Shown here: positions 41,374-45,096 of the stretch, in pieces | Position numbering within the stretch: position 1 is the first letter of the stretch | Layout: the number at the start of each line of letters is the position of its first letter | NCBI GenBank assembly: GCA_041739085.1 | Contig: JBGSON010000055.1 | Coordinates: 1 to 45,096, forward strand | DNA from: JBGSON01 sp041739085 | GTDB lineage: Bacteria > Patescibacteriota > Gracilibacteria > CAIRYL01 | Direction of reading: 5' to 3' | DNA length: 45,096 nt | Translations under genes and position numbers: made by a program | Notes under the pieces: model-generated | What the model saw: the letters and a program-made list of their open reading frames with translations, nothing else | Database searches by the model: none | What the model was told of the DNA's origin: nothing

Positions 41374-41751
41374 TTATTGAGGAGTTGATTCATCCATGCT
41401 GCTGTTGAATCCCTGGATGAGGAAATCGCTCGCGTTGCATTTCTCTTTTGCCATTTTCTCAACGTTCTTCTTGAAAGCCTCTTTATCCTTTACGGCTTCC
41501 CAGGCTTTCTGTGCTTCATCTTCATTCGCATAGCCTGCATCTTCCATAAGTTTTTTCGCCTGTGTTTCGAGCTCAGCGCTCTTTTTCTCCATTTCTACCG
41601 GATCGGTGATGGCCATGATCTCAGTAAAAGATTTTTCAGCGAGGCAGAGAAGATCGGCGGCAAGGCCTGCAAGTTTCTCTTCTTGTGATCCGCATCCGGA
41701 GAGGACGACGGTAAGTGCCAAGAGAAGCCCCATGGTGGTGGCTTTTTTCAT
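41374..41751 (-). CDS. Small putative lipoprotein
   Basis: 125 residues. A lipoprotein signal peptide (MKKATTMGLLLALTVVLSGC) has the lipobox LSGC with Cys20, so it would be lipidated and anchored outside. The mature part is Ala/Glu/Lys-rich and helical (EMEKKSAELETQAKKLMEDA), with two more Cys. No family recognised. Single gene; pyrimidine-rich stretch (CTCTCATCCCCCCCTT) before ATG. Confidence 0.8.
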   Translation of the reverse strand: MKKATTMGLLLALTVVLSGCGSQEEKLAGLAADLLCLAEKSFTEIMAITDPVEMEKKSAELETQAKKLMEDAGYANEDEAQKAWEAVKDKEAFKKNVEKMAKEKCNASDFLIQGFNSSMDESTPQ

Positions 41752-41828
41752 AAGGGGGGGATGAGAGAGTAAAAACTATTGGTACTCTAATACATTTCTG
41801 AAAATAATGTAAAGGAGACTTCTCAAAG

Positions 41829-41887
41829 AAGACGAAAGAGAAAGCCCAAAGGACAAAAGAATCCTCTTTCTTTTTTCTTTTCTCCTT
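41829..41887. repeat. Purine-rich and pyrimidine-rich facing arms before purB
   Basis: GAGAAAGCCCAAAGGACAAAAG-like left arm and TTCTTTTTTCTTTTCTCCTTTCTC right arm are imperfectly complementary. Belongs to the same class as the other facing word repeats. Confidence 0.5.
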
Positions 41888-41937
41888 TCTCGCTCCTCCT
41901 GTTTCCCCTTATAATTCTCCTGCATCTTCCTTCTCAT

Positions 41938-43305
41938 ATGACTTCCCCCCTCTCCTGTCTCTCCCCCCTCGACGGCCGTTATTCGGAAAAGTGTGACGCG
42001 CTCCGGAAATATTTTTCCGAAGAAGCACTCATCCATTACCGGGTATTCGTCGAGATCGAGTGGCTCCTCTTTCTCACGAAGAGAAAAGATGTTCCCGAAT
42101 GCCGGCCATTAACAAAATCGGAAGAAAAGAGTGTTAAAAAAATTCACGATGAGTTTTCGGAAAAAGACGCTCTCCGGGTGAAGGAGATCGAAAAGAAAAC
42201 GAATCATGATGTAAAGGCGGTGGAATATTTCCTCAAGGAAAGATTTTCCGGTACTTCTCTCGAAGACATCTCGGAGTGGCTTCATTTCTCGCTCACGTCC
42301 GAGGACGTGAACAATCTCTCCTATTCTCTCATGCTGAAAGATTCATGTGAGGAATGTCTTCTCGGTGAAATCGAAAAAATCGAGAAGATCCTATTCGAGA
42401 GATCACGGGAATGGAAGGGAGTTCCAATGCTTGCGAGAACGCACGGCCAGCCGGCATCCCCGACGACTATGGGGAAAGCGTGGCTCAACTTCGCATCCCG
42501 GATAAGAAGGCAGAGGGAAGGGATGGACGGACTTGAATTCCTTGGAAAACTAAACGGCGCGACAGGAAATTTCAATGCGCACATCGCCGCGTATCCGCGC
42601 GTCCACTGGCTTGAAGTCTCCCGTCTCTTTGTGGAAAAACTCGGACTCGTATGGCAGCCGGTCACTGATCAGATCGAACCCCACGATTTCATCGCCGAGC
42701 TCTGTCATTCCTTTTCCCGTGTCGGAACGATCCTCATCGACTTCTCCCGTGATGTCTGGGGATATGTTTCACTCGGATACTTCCGGCAGAAAGTGAAAAA
42801 AGGAGAAGTGGGAAGCTCTACGATGCCGCATAAGGTAAACCCCATTGATTTTGAGAACGCGGAGGGAAATCTCGGGATCGCGAACACGCTCTTTCATTTC
42901 TTTTCGGAGAAGCTCCCTGTTTCCCGGTGGCAGAGAGATCTCACCGATTCGACGGTCCTCCGGAATCTCGGGGTCGCGTTCGGACATTTCCTCCTTGCCC
43001 TGAGAAGCCTGGAAAAAGGGATTGAGAAACTGGAACTCAATCCCGCAAAACTCGAGACCGATCTTCTGGAGAATTACGAGGTCCTTTCCGAAGCAGTCCA
43101 GACGGTGCTCCGGAAAAACGGTGTGGAGAACGCATATGAGAAGCTCAAAGAGCTCACGAGGGGAAAGCGGCTTACAAAAGAAGGGTATGAAAGCTTTGTT
43201 TCTTCACTCGGGATCCCCGCTCCTGAAAAGAAGCGCCTCCTCTCCCTCACTCCGGAGAAATATACGGGTCTTGCGGAAAAAATCGTCGATGAGTTTTCCC
43301 GTTGA
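41938..43305 (+). CDS. purB: Adenylosuccinate lyase PurB
   Basis: 455 residues. Splits adenylosuccinate to AMP and fumarate, and SAICAR in the purine pathway. The sequence follows the proteobacterial-type long PurB: SPLDGRYSEKCDALRKYFSE, TNHDVKAVEYFLKE, HFSLTSEDVNNLSYSL, LARTHGQPASPTTMGK, and the signature GEVGSSTMPHKVNPIDFENAEGN. With purA at 24867 it completes the IMP-to-AMP branch. No other purine genes are seen. dcd starts 30 bp after its stop, so the two may be cotranscribed. Confidence 0.97.
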   Translation: MTSPLSCLSPLDGRYSEKCDALRKYFSEEALIHYRVFVEIEWLLFLTKRKDVPECRPLTKSEEKSVKKIHDEFSEKDALRVKEIEKKTNHDVKAVEYFLKERFSGTSLEDISEWLHFSLTSEDVNNLSYSLMLKDSCEECLLGEIEKIEKILFERSREWKGVPMLARTHGQPASPTTMGKAWLNFASRIRRQREGMDGLEFLGKLNGATGNFNAHIAAYPRVHWLEVSRLFVEKLGLVWQPVTDQIEPHDFIAELCHSFSRVGTILIDFSRDVWGYVSLGYFRQKVKKGEVGSSTMPHKVNPIDFENAEGNLGIANTLFHFFSEKLPVSRWQRDLTDSTVLRNLGVAFGHFLLALRSLEKGIEKLELNPAKLETDLLENYEVLSEAVQTVLRKNGVENAYEKLKELTRGKRLTKEGYESFVSSLGIPAPEKKRLLSLTPEKYTGLAEKIVDEFSR

Positions 43306-43334
43306 GTGTTCAAGAATCTTTCTCTCGTACACAC

Positions 43335-43934
43335 ATGATCCTCTCCGACCGCGACATCAAGAAAAGGATTGCTGACGGCTCTGTTACAATCGCATCTCCC
43401 AGGAATGATTCCCTTCTGCAGATCCATGCCTCCTCCATGGACCTCCGGCTCGGTTACCATTTCAAAGTCTACGAACACGGCAAGACCGGCGTCCTCGATC
43501 CCTACACGATGGAAGATGCGGAATCGCTCACCCGCCTCATCGAGATCCGGAAAGGCGAACCGTTTATCGTCCAGCCGGGGGAATTTGTTCTCGGGGTGAC
43601 GCTCGAGAAGATATCCCTCCCGAATGACCTCGTCGCGAGGATCGAGGGGAGGAGTTCTCTCGGACGGCTCGGGATCGCGATTCATTCCACCGCCGGTTTT
43701 ATTGATGCCGGATTTACGGGGACCATCACTCTCGAGATCTCGAATATCAACCGGATGCCGATTGCCATCTATCCGGAGATGAGGATCTGTCAGCTCGCCT
43801 TTGAAGAAATGTCATCGCCTGCGGAAATCCCGTACGGGGAAAAATCTTCTTCAAAATATCAGAACCAGGATCTCCCGGGAACAAGCCGGATCGGGAGGGA
43901 TCCGGAGTTCAAAGGATCTCCCTCAGAGGAGTGA
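43335..43934 (+). CDS. dcd: dCTP deaminase
   Basis: 199 residues from ATG 43335 (MILSDRDIKKRI, the typical start); the frame opens upstream at 43302 over the purB stop. Converts dCTP to dUTP, feeding dTTP synthesis; some members also cleave dUTP. Seen: MILSDRDIKKRI, SSMDLRLG, RIEGRSSLGRLGI, HSTAGFIDAGFTGTITLEI and RICQLAFEEM. The end overlaps the opposing small ORF by 12 bp. Confidence 0.95.
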   Translation: MILSDRDIKKRIADGSVTIASPRNDSLLQIHASSMDLRLGYHFKVYEHGKTGVLDPYTMEDAESLTRLIEIRKGEPFIVQPGEFVLGVTLEKISLPNDLVARIEGRSSLGRLGIAIHSTAGFIDAGFTGTITLEISNINRMPIAIYPEMRICQLAFEEMSSPAEIPYGEKSSSKYQNQDLPGTSRIGRDPEFKGSPSEE

Positions 43935-44228
43935 AGGGATCCGGGCGAGTTTCATCCGAAAATCTGATATGTTCTCGGCAGTGATGCTTTGAAATGTCCG
44001 AAAATGCCGGCCAAGTGCGAGGATTTCTCTTACCAGTGCCGTGAGTTCCACGCGATAGGAAGGAGCCCAGGATTCCATTTCCATCATGAGTTCCAAAGCA
44101 TCGGAAAATTCCCTCGTCTGAAGGACTGCTTTCGGCGGAATCAGGGCCGAAGCCTTACTCAGCGATCGTTCCGCATTTCTCGCCCGGATTCTGTAAAATG
44201 ATTTGAGTCCGTGGCACTGCTCCGACAT
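43923..44228 (-). CDS. Hypothetical 101-residue helical protein
   Basis: Predicted helices (ALELMMEMESWAPSYRVELTALVREIL) resembling small S23/four-helix-bundle proteins in general pattern (IRARNAERSLSKASALIPP; FSDALELMMEME; LGRHFRTFQSIT), but the match is weak. Opposite to dcd and recX. The start has CATCCCATT before it. I call it because no other good frame covers this 300-bp gap. Confidence 0.5.
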   Translation of the reverse strand: MSEQCHGLKSFYRIRARNAERSLSKASALIPPKAVLQTREFSDALELMMEMESWAPSYRVELTALVREILALGRHFRTFQSITAENISDFRMKLARIPSLL

Positions 44229-44293
44229 AATGGGATGCGAAAAAGGGAGGAAATACTATCAAATCTCTGTTAGAAGTAAATCTTTTTCAATCC

Positions 44294-44773
44294 ATGGACA
44301 CTGATCTTCTGAAAAAAATACGGGATTTTGCGCTCCGGCTCCTTAGCGGGAGGGATCATTCGATCTATGAGCTGAGATTAAAGCTTCAGAAAAAATTCTC
44401 TTCCTACCCGGAGGAGATGGAAGGAGTCATTCAAGAATGCATTGAGAAAAAATATCTCGACGATGAGCGTTTCGCGCAGGAGTGGATCCGCTTCCGTGAA
44501 GAAGGATCTCCGCGAGGAACATTCCTTCTGAAGCAGGAGTTGAGAAAAAAAGGTGTTTCTCCGGAGGTCATAGACAGCGTCCTTTCTCATATCCCAGAAA
44601 CGGACGGACTTGCAAAAGCAGAGACTCTCGCGAAGAAAAAGATTTCTTCATTCCCGCCGGACCTCAGTGCATTAAAAAAAAGGGAGCGCCTCTTCCGGTT
44701 TCTCCTGTCGCGAGGTTTTGACCATGGTGTCATTGCGAAAATCCTTTCCTCCCGGGATCTTTTTGAAAAATAG
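44294..44773 (+). CDS. recX: Regulatory protein RecX
   Basis: 159 residues, usual length. RecX binds RecA filaments and limits recombinase activity. Seen: ALRLLSGRDHSIYELRLKLQKK, YLDDERFAQEWIRFREEGSPRG, LLKQELRKKGVSPEVID, and LFRFLLSRGFDHGVIAKIL. recA is not in the window. The start has a pyrimidine/A-rich leader and no Shine-Dalgarno. Confidence 0.93.
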   Translation: MDTDLLKKIRDFALRLLSGRDHSIYELRLKLQKKFSSYPEEMEGVIQECIEKKYLDDERFAQEWIRFREEGSPRGTFLLKQELRKKGVSPEVIDSVLSHIPETDGLAKAETLAKKKISSFPPDLSALKKRERLFRFLLSRGFDHGVIAKILSSRDLFEK

Positions 44774-44836
44774 GGAAAAATGGAAAAAAATGGATTTTTC
44801 GCTGTACACTTATGTATTTGAATTTGGTGAGAACAT

Positions 44837-44860
44837 AAAGAAGTTAGTAAACGCTTCTTT
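44837..44860. other. Hairpin in the recX-tRNA spacer
   Basis: AAAGAAG/CTTCTTT with a 10-base loop. AT-rich surroundings and no U-tract, so I do not name it a terminator. No gene is seen in 44774-45048. Confidence 0.4.
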
Positions 44861-44927
44861 AAGTTCTAAGGTGGAAATTATTATCAGCGGCTGCGCAAAA
44901 CCATAAGCAGATAAAAAACTTTTCTCA

Positions 44928-44978
44928 TTTTTGTACTTTGTATTTTGTGCTTTGTACTTGCTTGTGCATTGTACTTTC
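44928..44978. repeat. TTTGT-type word repeats before tRNA-Leu
   Basis: Repeated TTTGTACTTTGTATTTTGTG-like words plus CTTGCTTGTGC, mixing the TTTGT and GCTTG vocabularies. Adjacent to the tRNA upstream region. Confidence 0.65.
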
Positions 44979-45048
44979 CTTGACTCTCAATGGGAAAATC
45001 ACTAAAATTCGCAGGCTTTACGGAAAAACCGAGATCTTTCGCATTCCC

Positions 45049-45096
45049 GCCGAGATGGCGAAATTGGTAGACGCGCGGGACTCAAAATCCCGTTCC
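45049..45096 (+). tRNA. tRNA-Leu (anticodon CAA), 3' part outside window
   Basis: GCCGAGATGGCGAAATTGG is the typical 5' start of a bacterial tRNA-Leu. The D-arm GGTAGACGC follows, then an anticodon arm with stem CGGGA/TCCCG and loop CTCAAAA, giving anticodon CAA (reads UUG). The long variable arm, T-arm and acceptor end lie beyond 45096. Confidence 0.9.

Overview
The window is a dense bacterial chromosome segment with no rRNA, no transposase and no CRISPR. It holds peptidoglycan-precursor, division, Fe-S assembly, purine and DNA-repair genes, plus many large proteins I do not recognise. Almost no start codon has a Shine-Dalgarno sequence in front of it. Many starts instead follow a short pyrimidine-rich stretch. 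The mix of compact housekeeping genes, isolated operon remnants (rplA without rplK, rsmH without mraZ), a very short SufD and large coiled-coil proteins suggests a Patescibacteria/CPR genome, perhaps near Peregrinibacteria/Gracilibacteria. That placement is inference from gene content, not from a marker tree. The genetic code looks standard, because TGA ends many genes, but one membrane-protein gene carries an in-frame TGA.

Layout. 1-6.1 kb: two divergent gene pairs, each a small helical protein followed by a large protein. 6.3-7.7 kb: uppP, then a DUF559 nuclease gene between two 35-bp direct repeats. 7.7-14.8 kb (mostly minus strand): valS with a histidine-phosphatase domain inserted in its catalytic core, a small hypothetical gene, smpB, mraY and dnaB. 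15-18.8 kb (plus): a putative exported HExxH metallopeptidase, tsaC/sua5, rsmH and an ftsL-like gene. 19-23 kb (plus): sufC-sufB-short sufD-sufS, closed by a strong terminator. 23-24.3 kb (minus): a four-helix membrane protein interrupted by TGA, and a peroxiredoxin with a Cys-rich N-terminus. 24.3-26.1 kb: a hairpin-rich spacer and purA. 26.1-32.4 kb (minus): a six-gene cluster with two putative peptidoglycan hydrolases and coiled-coil proteins. 32.5-33.3 kb: rplA. 33.7-37.7 kb (minus): a putative operon for a pentameric ligand-gated ion channel fused to a peptide-binding protein, with a helical membrane protein. 37.9-45.1 kb: comEC, an Rrf2 regulator, ruvB, a lipoprotein, purB, dcd, recX and the start of a tRNA-Leu gene.

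How genes fit together. uppP, mraY, rsmH and the ftsL-like gene serve cell-wall synthesis and division. The suf genes, peroxiredoxin and Rrf2 regulator fit Fe-S assembly and redox control. purA and purB are the two steps from IMP to AMP. ruvB, recX, comEC and dnaB act on DNA.

The two most unusual items are the channel-binding-protein fusion (34140-36587) and a multi-locus set of unknown proteins. The latter is tied together by a small protein family seen at three loci and a shared C-terminal-type module found in three otherwise different proteins, two of them cell-wall hydrolases. Intergenic spacers carry several families of short-period word repeats whose arms face each other and could form long hairpins.
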